From positions 67,514-131,513 of the forward strand of contig JAJCXN010000003.1 of the NCBI GenBank assembly GCA_029263415.1: a stretch of DNA of 64,000 bases, written 5' to 3'. Under the pieces are notes generated by a model. That model was given only the letters and a program-made list of their open reading frames with translations, did no database searches and had not been told where the DNA came from. The stretch comes from Acidobacteriota bacterium. GTDB lineage: Bacteria; Acidobacteriota; Thermoanaerobaculia; Multivoradales; Multivoraceae. Positions 18,870 to 27,352 of the stretch are shown here, piece after piece. The number at the start of each line of letters is the position of its first letter. Positions within the stretch are counted from its first letter, which is position 1. The translations under genes were made by a program, and so were the position numbers.

Positions 18870-20625
18870 GCTGGCCGGTTCCGGCAGTCAATGTCCAATA
18901 GCGATCAAGCTCGTCGAGTTCCCAGCGCTCGCTAGCCCGATCGATCCATGTCACCTCAATGCTGAGCACCGATGCGTCTTGGCCCAGACCAAAAAGCAAA
19001 CGAGGGTCGCTGGCCGAACCATAGCTGCCGTCCGTGCGGACTCTCTGCGAGATGCGCTGTTCGCCTTGCTGGAGGGTCGCCACTGCGCCAATGTGATCGC
19101 GGATCGGTGAACCGGAAACGAGTCTTAGCCCCACCCAGTGCTGCTTGTGACCGACCTGATTCAACAGCAACTGGGCAGGCCCATTGTTGTTCAGCACAAG
19201 AAGATCGCTGTCACCATCATTGTCAACATCTCCACGAACCACGCCGCGAGTAACCTCGGCGTGTTCCAAAGCTCTTCCCGCTAGTTGAGTGACGTCATCG
19301 AATCGGACCGGGTTGTTCAGACTAGCCCCTTGGTGCCGGTACAACTGGTTCCTTTGCTTAAGCCCTCGAGAATCGGTGTCTCCCGGCCCGGCCTCTGCCC
19401 TGGTAACCGCACCGTTGCCCACAAATACGTCAGACCATCCGTCGTTGTCGTAGTCCAACAGAACCGTACCGAACCCTGTAGACCCTACACTCGGAAACCC
19501 GAGGCCGGTGGCGGCGGATCGATCCACAAAACCAGCCTGGCCTAGTCCAATCGCCTCGGCCAGGAACAGCGTGTTCGACTCCCCGAATAGATGCGTCATG
19601 AACAAATCCTCAGCTCCATTGCGATCGACATCACCGACTGCCACGCCCATTGAGGCCTCGGCGATCCCTTTGCCGTTGAGTGCGGACCCTGCTAGAAGCG
19701 CCTCGTCAATGAAGGTGCCATCGCCCTGGTTCAACCAGAGTAGGTTCTGCGAGAGGTCGTTGGCAACGTAGAGGTCCGGCCACCCATCGGCGTTGAAGTC
19801 TCCGGAGACCACGCCCATACCGTTGCGGCGGACGGAGGCGATTCCCGAAGCCTCGGAAACATCTTCGAACCGAATATTTCCCTTCGGGCCGAGCCCAAGA
19901 TTCTTGAAGAGCTGGTCTGCTTCTGGTTTGTAGCTGAGTGGACTGCAATAGTCGCGAAGCCCAGTCGGCGAAGTGCACTTGGCATCTTCATCAACTGAGT
20001 ACCGCACGTAGTTCACAACGTAGAGATCAAGCCAACCGTCACGGTTGTAGTCAAGAAAGGCCGCACTGATGCTCCAGTCTTCACCTCCCGTCAGGGTCTC
20101 CTCCGTGCCGTCGATGAAGCGGACCAGGCCGTCGTCCCCAACACCTTGGTTTCTCCACATTTGATTGGCGCCAAGGTTGGTAACGTACAGGTCGTTCCAA
20201 CCGTCGTTGTCGATGTCGCCCACCGCCGCTCCCATCCCGTAGCCTGCGCTCTTAAGGCCGACTCGTTCAGTGATGTCCGAGAACTCGACGTTCGCGCCAC
20301 CTTCTGCCGGAAGACGGTTCAGCAACAATCTGTCAAGTTGATCGCCCGGTGACGGCTCGCCCAAGGGGCCGCCTTGAACCAGATAGGCATCTAAGTCGCC
20401 ATCATTGTCAGCATCGAACAGGGCGCCTCCAGCACCCACGATCTCAGCGAAGTACAGCTTGCCCGACATCCCATTGGAATGGGCGAAGTCAAGCCCGACT
20501 CTGGTTGTCTCGTCAACGAAGAAATCCTCGGTCGGCGAGACCGAACTCGACAGCCTTGTGTCCAACGTTCCACCATCGCATCCCGCGACGCAGAGCACAA
20601 AGATTACAAAGCAGCGACAACTCAT
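18856..20625 (-). CDS. CRTAC1/ASPIC-UnbV family lipoprotein with FG-GAP repeats
   Basis: From ATG 20625 the protein (589 aa) opens with a lipoprotein signal ending LCVAGC, a perfect lipobox. Five or six FG-GAP/VCBS units follow, each with a calcium-binding DxDNDGDLD-type loop (FDADNDGDLDAYLV, VGDIDNDGWNDLYV, FNADGWPDLYVAND, VDNDGDSDLLVLNN). This is an integrin-alpha-like beta-propeller. The last 120 residues match the ASPIC/UnbV domain (WVGLRLVSG, GAVATLQQGEQRISQRVRTDGSYGSASDPRLLFGLG). It is probably displayed on the outer membrane and calcium dependent. The longer TTG start at 20652 is rejected because it lies inside an inverted repeat that looks like the terminator of the preceding gene. 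It overlaps the downstream TPR gene by 14 bp. Confidence 0.92.
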   Translation of the reverse strand: MSCRCFVIFVLCVAGCDGGTLDTRLSSSVSPTEDFFVDETTRVGLDFAHSNGMSGKLYFAEIVGAGGALFDADNDGDLDAYLVQGGPLGEPSPGDQLDRLLLNRLPAEGGANVEFSDITERVGLKSAGYGMGAAVGDIDNDGWNDLYVTNLGANQMWRNQGVGDDGLVRFIDGTEETLTGGEDWSISAAFLDYNRDGWLDLYVVNYVRYSVDEDAKCTSPTGLRDYCSPLSYKPEADQLFKNLGLGPKGNIRFEDVSEASGIASVRRNGMGVVSGDFNADGWPDLYVANDLSQNLLWLNQGDGTFIDEALLAGSALNGKGIAEASMGVAVGDVDRNGAEDLFMTHLFGESNTLFLAEAIGLGQAGFVDRSAATGLGFPSVGSTGFGTVLLDYDNDGWSDVFVGNGAVTRAEAGPGDTDSRGLKQRNQLYRHQGASLNNPVRFDDVTQLAGRALEHAEVTRGVVRGDVDNDGDSDLLVLNNNGPAQLLLNQVGHKQHWVGLRLVSGSPIRDHIGAVATLQQGEQRISQRVRTDGSYGSASDPRLLFGLGQDASVLSIEVTWIDRASERWELDELDRYWTLTAGTGQLVER

Positions 20626-20641
20626 GGATCTGAACGAACAA

Positions 20642-20668
20642 AGGGAACGCAACGACGTTGCGTTCCCT
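20642..20668 (-). terminator. long inverted repeat, probable transcription terminator
   Basis: Two 13-base arms (AGGGAACGCAACG and its exact complement) are separated by one base, followed on the minus strand by TTTGTTCGTT. It sits about 90 bp after the stop of the IPTL-tailed gene and just before the CRTAC1 ATG. A terminator for the former is most likely; a perfect palindrome could also bind a dimeric regulator of the latter. Confidence 0.6.
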
Positions 20669-20757
20669 AAGGCTCTAGCCCCTCTTATGAATGAACTGCC
20701 GTCAGTCCAGCCCGCACAAAATCACACCTTCGGAGCAACCGCCCTAAGGCGCCGCCT

Positions 20758-21501
20758 CTACGGCTTGCGGAGCAACAGCAGAGCGATCCCTGCGAGTGCG
20801 GAGGCCAGTACCAAGAGACCGAATCCGGAGACCGTCGGAACTTCCAGGATAGAAGAACCGAGCGCCACCGCCGCGGTGTTAGTGAGGAAATAGTAGGTAT
20901 TGCCAAAGGTTGGAGTTGCAGAGCCAACCAGGTTCCCTGTGGCGATCGGAGGCGCTTGGCCTGCCGTTGTACCGACACCATTCACACTGCGCACGGTCAG
21001 TGTGTAGTCTGCAGCGCTTGGGTAGGTGTGCGTGAATGTACCTCGATAGACGTGCACGTTCTCGCCGTTGAACGTTGCCCCGTAGCTTGCAACTGGAAGC
21101 CCCGTCACAGCACCGTATCCGGCAAATGGAATCGCACCGGAAGTTCCAAAAGGGGTTGCCGTTCCGTCTCCGAACTGCACAGCTCGTTGCAGTGGAACGC
21201 CGCCGAAGGTAGAAGCAACACCGATCCAAGCCGTGCTAAAGGTCCAGGCAGCATTGGTTACGTAGAACTCGGTCACGTCGATCGTTACGTCGAGATCGGT
21301 CACGTCGGTGATCGTCGCTCGAATGCCGGAAACGTGCGAAGGGCCAAACGCGCCGCCAACGCCGCGATCACTGCCATCGGGACGTACTCTACCGTCGCCC
21401 TCAAAGCCAGGTTTCTGCGCGTTTGCTGCGCTAGCCACGAGAGCAAGGAGCATCAAGAGAACAAGGAGAAAGGCGGGGGTCTTCAGGCGTAGAGATGTCA
21501 T
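20758..21501 (-). CDS. secreted protein with IPTL-CTERM-like sorting tail
   Basis: The 247-residue protein starts at ATG 21501 with a clear signal peptide (FLLVLLMLLALVASAANAQ); GAGG lies 11 bases upstream. The longer frame to 21621 is not signal-like. The middle is a beta-rich, G/T/V-rich exported domain without catalytic motifs, with an FTHTYPSAADYTLTV PKD-like stretch. The C-terminus is tripartite: a VPTVSGFGLLVL motif, a hydrophobic helix (ASALAGIALLLL) and a basic RKP end. This is the IPTL-CTERM/PEP-CTERM class of exosortase-dependent sorting signals. The protein should be exported, processed by an exosortase-like enzyme and kept in or released from the envelope. No exosortase lies in the window. 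Confidence 0.85.
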   Translation of the reverse strand: MTSLRLKTPAFLLVLLMLLALVASAANAQKPGFEGDGRVRPDGSDRGVGGAFGPSHVSGIRATITDVTDLDVTIDVTEFYVTNAAWTFSTAWIGVASTFGGVPLQRAVQFGDGTATPFGTSGAIPFAGYGAVTGLPVASYGATFNGENVHVYRGTFTHTYPSAADYTLTVRSVNGVGTTAGQAPPIATGNLVGSATPTFGNTYYFLTNTAAVALGSSILEVPTVSGFGLLVLASALAGIALLLLRKP

Positions 21502-22386
21502 GAGCGTTGTGACCTCATTTGTCGTTGGACTGCTTAGGGCGGATACTTGGCGACAGCATAGCGCAACTAAACTCGGAGCGCCGCTTGTCGTCGCAAAAAC
21601 ACCCAGCAGGTAGTAAACCAACTCGTGATGAAGAATCGCTCGACACGGGGCTACAACGCGATGTTGGAAGGAGCCGCGCCCTCCTCGGCGTGCGAGTACG
21701 TCCTGCTCCTGGCCCCAAGCGGCCCGTGGTGAAACGCTGCGGGCTCAATATTGTGCGTCCATGCGCCCTCGCGGAGGCTACGATCGCGACTCCCCAGAAG
21801 CGCGACGGCTACGAACTTCATCGCCTTCTCCTGTTCTATTGCCACAACCGATTCATCTTCGCCGAGCAGTTGCGAGACCAGAACTCGCCGGCCAACGGAA
21901 GAACCCGATTTCGCTTGCGAGCACGGAAATGGGCGACGCTGTCCCCCTCCTCTTCCATCAGACATCGTTTCGGCCGTGGGCCCTTCCTAGTGAGATGCGC
22001 CTATGCCGAAGTCGGCCCCCGCTTCCTGCGTTGACCGAGACCTTCCGTGACCAGTTCGCAGTCACGACGAATGTACCCACCGTACCGTTCGCCGACGAAG
22101 ACTCCGATGTGCAGTTAGGGCAAGTAACCCCAGTGACGTACTTCGTGGTCGCCGTGTTCGAGTCGGACGCTCCGCACAAACTCGCGGTTCTCAGAACTAG
22201 GACGCAGTGGCAAGGGCCCCAGTGACCGAACGGCACGACTCTAGGGGTACGGTTCTATAGGAGTACGGTGCTACCCCCCTCTCGCGCCGCTCTCCAGCGG
22301 ACCCGAGGCGGGCAAGTCCTGAAGCGGCGGCAACCCTCGCGGCCGATCCCTCGTAGGATTTCCTGAACGAATCAATGGGAGAAGCG
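21502..22386. other. gene-poor interval with coding-like debris
   Basis: About 885 bases without a gene I can support. Several frames look partly protein-like but lack starts or family signatures: a minus-strand stretch near 21690-21930, and a plus-strand stretch at 22040-22224 containing TYFVVAVFESD, reminiscent of the end of a fibronectin-type domain. The interval may hold decayed genes. The promoter of the TAP-like hydrolase should lie near 22260-22370. Confidence 0.4.
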
Positions 22387-23880
22387 ATGCGCTACGGTCT
22401 TGTGGTCTTGATCTTGGTCTCGAGCCTAGTGCCAGCGGGGTCTGCAGTGTCAGCGGGGTCTGCAGTGTCAGCGGTGTCTGCGGTGTCTGCGGTGTCTGCT
22501 TCGACGAGCGGTCTCGAACTCAGCGCTTGTGACGAGCAGTTCGGCGAGGCGGCTCAATGCGGCTGGGCCGAAGTGCCAGAGAATCGTGCTGTCCTCGACG
22601 GCCGCCGGATCCGCGTGCGGGTGGTCGTCCTGCCGAGCCGATCCGTCCAGAGTGCCGAGCCGCTCGTGATGTTCCCGGGCGGGCCCGGCCAGGCGACGCC
22701 GACGCTGATCCCGCTCGCTCGCCAGGTGTACCCGCGAGTACTCGAGCGTCGCGACGCCGTCTTCATCGGTCAGCGCGGCTCGGGAGAGTCGAACGCTATG
22801 AACTGCCTCGAAGACATCGCAGCGGACCCAGCCCTGGTCTTTGGTTCCTTATGGAACCGCGCGGGGGTCCGCGACTGCTATGCGAGGACGCTCAAGTTCG
22901 CCGACCCGGGCCAGTACACCACCGCTGAGTACATCGCCGATGTGGCCGAGATCCTTGATGCGCTCGGATACGGCAAGGTCATCCTCTGGGGCGGCTCGGG
23001 TGGTACGCGGATCGCGCAGGCGTTCATTCGTGAAAACCCCGACCGGGTCATCGCCGCCGTACTCGATGGGGTAACGCCGATCGACTACAAGATGCCGCTG
23101 CCCTTCTCACACTATGCCCAGCGCGCCTGGGCGCGAGTGGTTACCGACTGCGCCGCTCAACCCGATTGCGCCGTCGCCTACCCGTCGCTCGATGCCGATC
23201 TGCGGCGTCTCTTCGGTCTGCTCGAGAAGGGGCCCGCGCTCACGCCGATCGAGTTGGCAGACGGCTCAAAGGCGAACGTACTAGTTCACACCGGAGACCT
23301 GGCCTACGCCTTGCGCGGCATCCTCTACAACGCTCGCACCATCCCTCGGCTCCCCGCCGAGGTGCGCAGCGCAGTCGCCACCGGTGGCCTCTCGTTCTTT
23401 GCTCAATCGCTGTACGACCGCTCAACGGCACTACTGGGCGGCGGTGTGATCTCGGTTGGCCTGCACTTCTCGTCGTACTGCGCCGAGGACGTGCCACGGC
23501 TCGAAGGCGTCGATGTCGGAGAGGAGACCGAGGGTACGTTTCTCGGTGGTTACCTGGTGGACGAGTACCGGGGCGCTTGCGAACTCTGGCCGGTCGCGCC
23601 TGCGCCGAGCGACTGGTTTCGCACCTTCGAATCCCAAGTTCCTACCCTGCTCGTTTCTGGCTACTACGACCCGTCGACTCCGGACGAGGCCGCCGAGGCG
23701 GTGCGCCGCAACCTGCCCAACAGTCGCCATCTCGTCGTTCGCAACCTGAGCCATGGCGCCGGCTTCACCTGTGCTCGAGGGGCAGTCGAGCAGTTCCTGA
23801 CGAGCGCTGACCTCGACGGGGTCACTGACGACTGTTCGGATGAGGCAGTGAAGTTTGAGGTCGAGCACTCGGGTGCGTGA
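22387..23880 (+). CDS. secreted alpha/beta hydrolase, tripeptidyl-aminopeptidase (TAP) type
   Basis: A 497-residue exported hydrolase. The signal peptide contains an unusual SAGSAVSAVSAVSA run generated by a DNA tandem repeat. The catalytic fold shows FPGGPGQATP (oxyanion HGGPG-like), RGSGES, the nucleophile Ser204 in WGGSGGTRIAQ, the acid in YYDPSTPDEA and His in NLSHGAGF, close to the C-terminal TAP-like domain (PF08386). The family includes proline iminopeptidases and SlpD/E-type tripeptidyl aminopeptidases, so trimming of extracellular peptides is likely. I choose ATG 22387 over ATG 22375 because GGGAG (22377-22381) is then five bases upstream. It is monocistronic, 244 bp before the S41 peptidase. 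Confidence 0.9.
   Translation: MRYGLVVLILVSSLVPAGSAVSAGSAVSAVSAVSAVSASTSGLELSACDEQFGEAAQCGWAEVPENRAVLDGRRIRVRVVVLPSRSVQSAEPLVMFPGGPGQATPTLIPLARQVYPRVLERRDAVFIGQRGSGESNAMNCLEDIAADPALVFGSLWNRAGVRDCYARTLKFADPGQYTTAEYIADVAEILDALGYGKVILWGGSGGTRIAQAFIRENPDRVIAAVLDGVTPIDYKMPLPFSHYAQRAWARVVTDCAAQPDCAVAYPSLDADLRRLFGLLEKGPALTPIELADGSKANVLVHTGDLAYALRGILYNARTIPRLPAEVRSAVATGGLSFFAQSLYDRSTALLGGGVISVGLHFSSYCAEDVPRLEGVDVGEETEGTFLGGYLVDEYRGACELWPVAPAPSDWFRTFESQVPTLLVSGYYDPSTPDEAAEAVRRNLPNSRHLVVRNLSHGAGFTCARGAVEQFLTSADLDGVTDDCSDEAVKFEVEHSGA
22435..22497 (+). repeat. in-frame tandem repeat inside a signal peptide
   Basis: Two perfect 18-base units (22435-22452, 22453-22470) are followed by three perfect 9-base units GCGGTGTCT (22471-22497). 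All are multiples of three, so copy-number change lengthens or shortens the signal peptide by AGSAVS or AVS blocks without frameshift. Confidence 0.95.
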
Positions 23881-24124
23881 CTGAGGGCTCGCTCGAATTC
23901 CTTGCTGGGGATGGCACACAGATGCTCTTGCAGCAGTGGTGCACAACTATTGTTTGCATCTCGAAAGGGTCTAACGTCTCTCGGCACGTTCTGCCTGAAA
24001 CGCGCAATCAACTCGTCCGGCCCTGAACCACCGCCGTTCCAGACGAGCCGGGAACAATTACGACAATGAGCCGTTCGAAGCAGTAAGTTCTACAACACTG
24101 CACTCTGAACGGGAGGAGCGGAAG

Positions 24125-25459
24125 ATGACTGGTTCGAGACCACACGGCTGGCGTGTTTTCTATCTGATGGGCCTATTCGCGCTGGGCACCGCCGCTCAAG
24201 CTTCGGAAACCCTCAGCCGAGACGAGGTTCGCGGCGCAGCTGCCGAACTCGCTGGTCTCTTGCAAGGAAGCTATGTCCTTCCCGAGATCGGCAAGCGCTA
24301 CGCGGCACACCTCCGGGACCGAGCGACCGAAGGGGCGTACGACGGACTGACCGGCCCGGAGTCTCTGGCCGCCGCGTTCGAAGATGAGCTCAACGCTCTG
24401 CACGCGGATGCTCACCTCCGGGTACGAACTAACGGCTCCACGGACAACGCGGCGCCAAGGCAACGCAGAGCCAGAGGCGTGCCCCAAGGTTCAGCGCTGT
24501 CCGGCGCACGATGGTTCGCTGATGAAATCGCCTATGTCGCGATCAATCTCCTGCCCGGGGATCAAACCAGTCAACGGGCGATGGCGGACTTTCTCGAAGA
24601 GTACAGCGGGGCCCGCGCCCTGATTCTGGACCTGCGGGCTTGCCCGGGCGGAACACTGCCGGTGATGGACGTGCTCTTTTCGCACCTCTACAAAGAGCGT
24701 ACGCATCTGGTCACCATGGACACCCGCGTCGAGGCGGAGCGGCGCAATGGAGCTGTGTTCTCCGGGTCACCGACGCTAACTGTCGAGGCGGCCCCGGACG
24801 GCATCGCGCGCCGATTCCACTGGGCGATGCCCACAAGTCCGGCCAGTTCGTGGACCAACACTCCCGTCTACCTGCTCACTGGGAGCACCGCTTCAGCCTG
24901 CGAGCACCTTTCCTTAGCATTGAAGACCAGCGAGCGAGCGACGCTCATCGGGACCGCTACCGCTGGTGCGGGGCACTATGGCGGACTGCAGGACTTTGGC
25001 GATGGACGCTTCAATGTGTTCGTCCCGGTGGGCCGCACGTTCGACCCGAAAAGTGGTGTCGACTGGGAAGGGACCGGGGTGGCGCCGCACATCGAAACAC
25101 CAGCTGAGCAGGCGCTCGATCGCGCGCTCGCAGAACTCGGTGTAGAACGAGAAGCGCCAACTCCACTTGAGAACGCAGGCGACTACGTGGGCCTCTACGG
25201 GATTCGGCAGATCACCTCGGAAGGCGGCAAGCTGTACCTGCAACGCGTCGACGCGCAGCCGGCACAAGCAGCGAGCCGCACTCGAAGAGTTGCTCCGAAA
25301 CTCGAACTGCGCCCCGTTGGCGAGGATGAGTTCGAGATACCGCGCGTTCCTGGTGCGAAGGTTCGCTTCGAAAGAGACGAGGCAGGAGAGATCATCAAGC
25401 TCGCAGTGCAGCAGCGCGACGGTCGCTGGGAAGAAACGCAACGAGAATCGGGAAGCTAG
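24125..25459 (+). CDS. secreted S41 family serine peptidase (IRBP/tricorn-like)
   Basis: A 444-residue protein with a signal peptide (VFYLMGLFALGTAAQA). The N-terminal helical domain of bacterial S41 proteins follows (SRDEVRGAAAELAGLLQGSYVLPEIG, LHADAHLRV), then the S41 core. RALILDLRACPGGTLPVMDVLFSHL is the conserved strand, GSTASACEHLSLALK contains the probable nucleophile Ser257, and GTATAGAGHYGG with WEGTGVAPHI closes the domain. The C-terminal 90 residues form a small beta domain as in DUF3471-like tails. The Lys general base of C-terminal-processing peptidases is not present, consistent with the IRBP/tricorn branch. GGGAGGAG (24111-24118) gives a strong ribosome site. Its target is probably a periplasmic peptide or protein. 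Confidence 0.9.
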   Translation: MTGSRPHGWRVFYLMGLFALGTAAQASETLSRDEVRGAAAELAGLLQGSYVLPEIGKRYAAHLRDRATEGAYDGLTGPESLAAAFEDELNALHADAHLRVRTNGSTDNAAPRQRRARGVPQGSALSGARWFADEIAYVAINLLPGDQTSQRAMADFLEEYSGARALILDLRACPGGTLPVMDVLFSHLYKERTHLVTMDTRVEAERRNGAVFSGSPTLTVEAAPDGIARRFHWAMPTSPASSWTNTPVYLLTGSTASACEHLSLALKTSERATLIGTATAGAGHYGGLQDFGDGRFNVFVPVGRTFDPKSGVDWEGTGVAPHIETPAEQALDRALAELGVEREAPTPLENAGDYVGLYGIRQITSEGGKLYLQRVDAQPAQAASRTRRVAPKLELRPVGEDEFEIPRVPGAKVRFERDEAGEIIKLAVQQRDGRWEETQRESGS

Positions 25460-25844
25460 ATCTCGCAACAGAGCCCTGCTTTGAGGAGATGTGCCAGAGA
25501 GGCCATGCCTGTGGGGTCATGCAAGTGGGGTTAGGGTCTTCGACAAGGCCGAGCTTGGCTGGATGCCGGTTTGGCTGGGCTTGCGAAACTCCGGCGAAAG
25601 ATCACCCGTAGCGAGCTTCGACCAGCATCGTTTGCGTCGTTATCCAGTGAAGGAATCCACGAAGCCCACACCAAACCCGAACGGCCTGCCACCTGCCGCC
25701 AGGCCACGCTCGCGGCCTGCAGGCCCGGCACCTCTTCGCACCCCAAGAGCGAACGAACCGATTGATCATCGGAGAACTCGCTCTTCGCAGCAGAAGTAGA
25801 TTCTTAGCCGAGGCTCAGGCGTCACCGTCACCGTCACCGTCGGA
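25460..25844. other. gene-free interval with GTCACC tandem repeat
   Basis: 385 bases between convergent genes. No supportable frame. A short tandem repeat GTCACC x3 (25821-25838) lies just after the stop of the small minus-strand gene. Confidence 0.5.
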
Positions 25845-26348
25845 TCAGGGTTCTTTAGGCTTCGCCGCACGCTCAAGGGTGTAGACGCTAGTTGCGAAGT
25901 CGAAGTCGATGGGAGCTTCGTTCGAACCATCGTCTACAGCCAGCCGCAGAGTACCGTCTACAATCTCGACCAGTGCGTAGACCACGACGCCGATGTCCTT
26001 TTTTGGCGGCGCACTATCTTGAATGGTGGCTTGAAGCTGCTGGTGGCTTGTGCCGACGGGCAGGGTAAAGGTTGCCTCGTACCAGAAGTCGCGACTGGCT
26101 TCGAAGCGAAGAGTCTTATCTTGGATCGAGATCCTGATCGTACCGGGCGGTCCGGTCCCTATCCATTGGCCCTGGAGGGTTTGCAAACTCACAGCAAACG
26201 ACGGAGGGCACAACAGGAGTGCCCAAAGAACACCGGTCCACGCGCGCCACGCTGTCCGTGTACTGCGGAATTGATCAGTTCTACGCCCCCTGTTGTCTCC
26301 CGCTCCGCTACTTGAAGGTTTGCGTCTTCTGGAGCTCACCCGCCTCAT
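25845..26348 (-). CDS. small exported TIGR03067-like protein, start uncertain
   Basis: The credible part is a signal segment (TGVLWALLLCPPSFA) followed by about 120 residues beginning LQTLQGQWIGTGPPGTIRIS and containing TLRFEASRDFWYEATFTL and DGTLRLAVDD. This small beta-barrel pattern resembles TIGR03067/lipocalin-like domains. No ATG, GTG or TTG exists between the stop of the upstream MORN gene and the signal segment. The nearest starts (ATG 26348 or the following GTG) lie inside the last 40 bp of the MORN gene in another frame. Translation coupled to the MORN gene is therefore likely. The longer frame to 26681 is an antiphase copy of the MORN coding sequence and is not used. Function unknown. 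Confidence 0.6.
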   Translation of the reverse strand: MRRVSSRRRKPSSSGAGDNRGRRTDQFRSTRTAWRAWTGVLWALLLCPPSFAVSLQTLQGQWIGTGPPGTIRISIQDKTLRFEASRDFWYEATFTLPVGTSHQQLQATIQDSAPPKKDIGVVVYALVEIVDGTLRLAVDDGSNEAPIDFDFATSVYTLERAAKPKEP

Positions 26349-26703
26349 CGTAAACATTCCAAACGCCCTTCTTCTTTCCGTGTTCGAAGCGACCTTCGTC
26401 CCAAAGTTGGCCGTTGGCATAGTACCGCTTCCACACACCGTGCTTCTGCTCTTCATCGTCGAAACCGCCCGTCCCCCGCGGTTCGCCGGTTTTAAAGAAC
26501 CACTTCCACCGACCGACGATCTTTCCGTTCTTGAAGCTGCCCAAGGATTGCATCTGGCCGTTATTGAGAAAGTATTTCCACTTTCCTGATTTCTTGCCGT
26601 TGTCGAACTCACCTTGGCAAGAGACAAGGCCGTTCTTGAAGAACAGCTCGAAGGGGCCATTCTTAGGATTGCCGTCTTCATCGATTCCAGAGATATCTTT
26701 CAT
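26308..26703 (-). CDS. MORN-repeat protein
   Basis: A 131-residue protein made of about five consecutive MORN/YwqK-type units with an NGxxxxxGxFxNGKKxGxWKxF pattern: FELFFKNGLVSCQGEFDNGKKSG, then YFLNNGQMQSLGSFKNGK, FKTGEPRGTGGFDDEEQ, YYANGQLWDEGRFEHGKKKG. It has no signal peptide or membrane segment, so a cytoplasmic beta-sheet solenoid acting in protein or lipid contact is likely. MORN proteins of this size appear as stand-alone genes or as antitoxin-like partners; there is no sign of a toxin here. Its end overlaps the probable start of the exported downstream gene. The start ATG at 26703 precedes the first repeat directly. Confidence 0.85.
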   Translation of the reverse strand: MKDISGIDEDGNPKNGPFELFFKNGLVSCQGEFDNGKKSGKWKYFLNNGQMQSLGSFKNGKIVGRWKWFFKTGEPRGTGGFDDEEQKHGVWKRYYANGQLWDEGRFEHGKKKGVWNVYDEAGELQKTQTFK

Positions 26704-27352
26704 TGCGTCTCGCTTCTAGTTGGCACCTCTGTTGGGGTGGAGAGGCCCACAAAGCGCGAGAGCTTCGAGTGTCTCCCCAACGGATTGACCGAAGTCGCGC
26801 TCCAGCCGCTTTCGATAATTGTACCTTCAAGAAGCTGGTCACAAACGGGGGCCTGTCAGGCTGACGAGCCGAACGAATCGGAGATCGCTTGACTCTCAGG
26901 GCAACCTGCGGAGAGTGCGGAGAGGGACCGTGCGGAGAGGGTCCCTGCGCAGAGGGTCCCTGCGGAGAGGGTCGTGCGGAGAGGGTCAGAGGCTTCGACG
27001 AATCCGGAGAGGGTCAGAGGCCTACGAGTCGGCCCCACGGGCCAGCTCATTCGTGCCAATACTAGTAACCAGTTAGTCAGGTGCGCTTCCTACAATCTCT
27101 TCCGACAGTCTCCCTTCCGACAGTCGGCTGGCACCCCTCTTCGCACACCTCTCCGCTCCGCCAGCACCATTCTCTGGATTGCTGCATGAGGGTCCTGCTC
27201 GAACAATGCACCGCGGGCGTTCGCTCAGGTTGGTGTAGAAGGCGCCCGCCGGCGATCTCGCTTGTAGGAACCCAAACCTCTCTCGAAGGATCGCAGCTGG
27301 GGCTGCATCGAAGGAACAGACGTAACGCTCTTTCCTATTTCGGGGGTCTCTC
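26704..27352. other. intergenic region rich in short tandem repeats
   Basis: About 650 bases between divergent genes (MORN on minus, FadL-like on plus). Apart from the 15-base repeat array, there is a tandem 13-base duplication (CTTCCGACAGTCT-type) near 27098-27123. The upstream region of the three-gene sensor operon must lie here. I could not identify a reliable promoter. Confidence 0.5.
26907..27020. repeat. 15-bp minisatellite, unit TGCGGAGAGGGTCCC
   Basis: At least five near-identical units of about 15 bases run in tandem (TGCGGAGAG, then TGCGGAGAGGGACCG, TGCGGAGAGGGTCCC, TGCGCAGAGGGTCCC, TGCGGAGAGGGTCG), followed by two more divergent GGAGAGGGTCAGAGGC copies. All six frames give only repetitive peptide, so it is not a gene. 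Confidence 0.9.

Noticed and set aside
21519-22034. 171-codon plus-strand frame with a protein-like stretch
   Set aside because: It begins inside the leader of the divergent IPTL gene, has no domain motif, and an equally good frame exists on the other strand.
25845-26681. 278-codon continuous minus-strand frame
   Set aside because: Its first half is the antiphase reading of the MORN-repeat gene and rich in Ser/Arg; only the C-terminal 167 codons are credible.
26856-27059. Pentapeptide-repeat-like protein on the minus strand (AGTLS units)
   Set aside because: The period comes from the 15-bp DNA minisatellite; residue spacing does not match A(D/N)Lxx, and no start with ribosome site exists.
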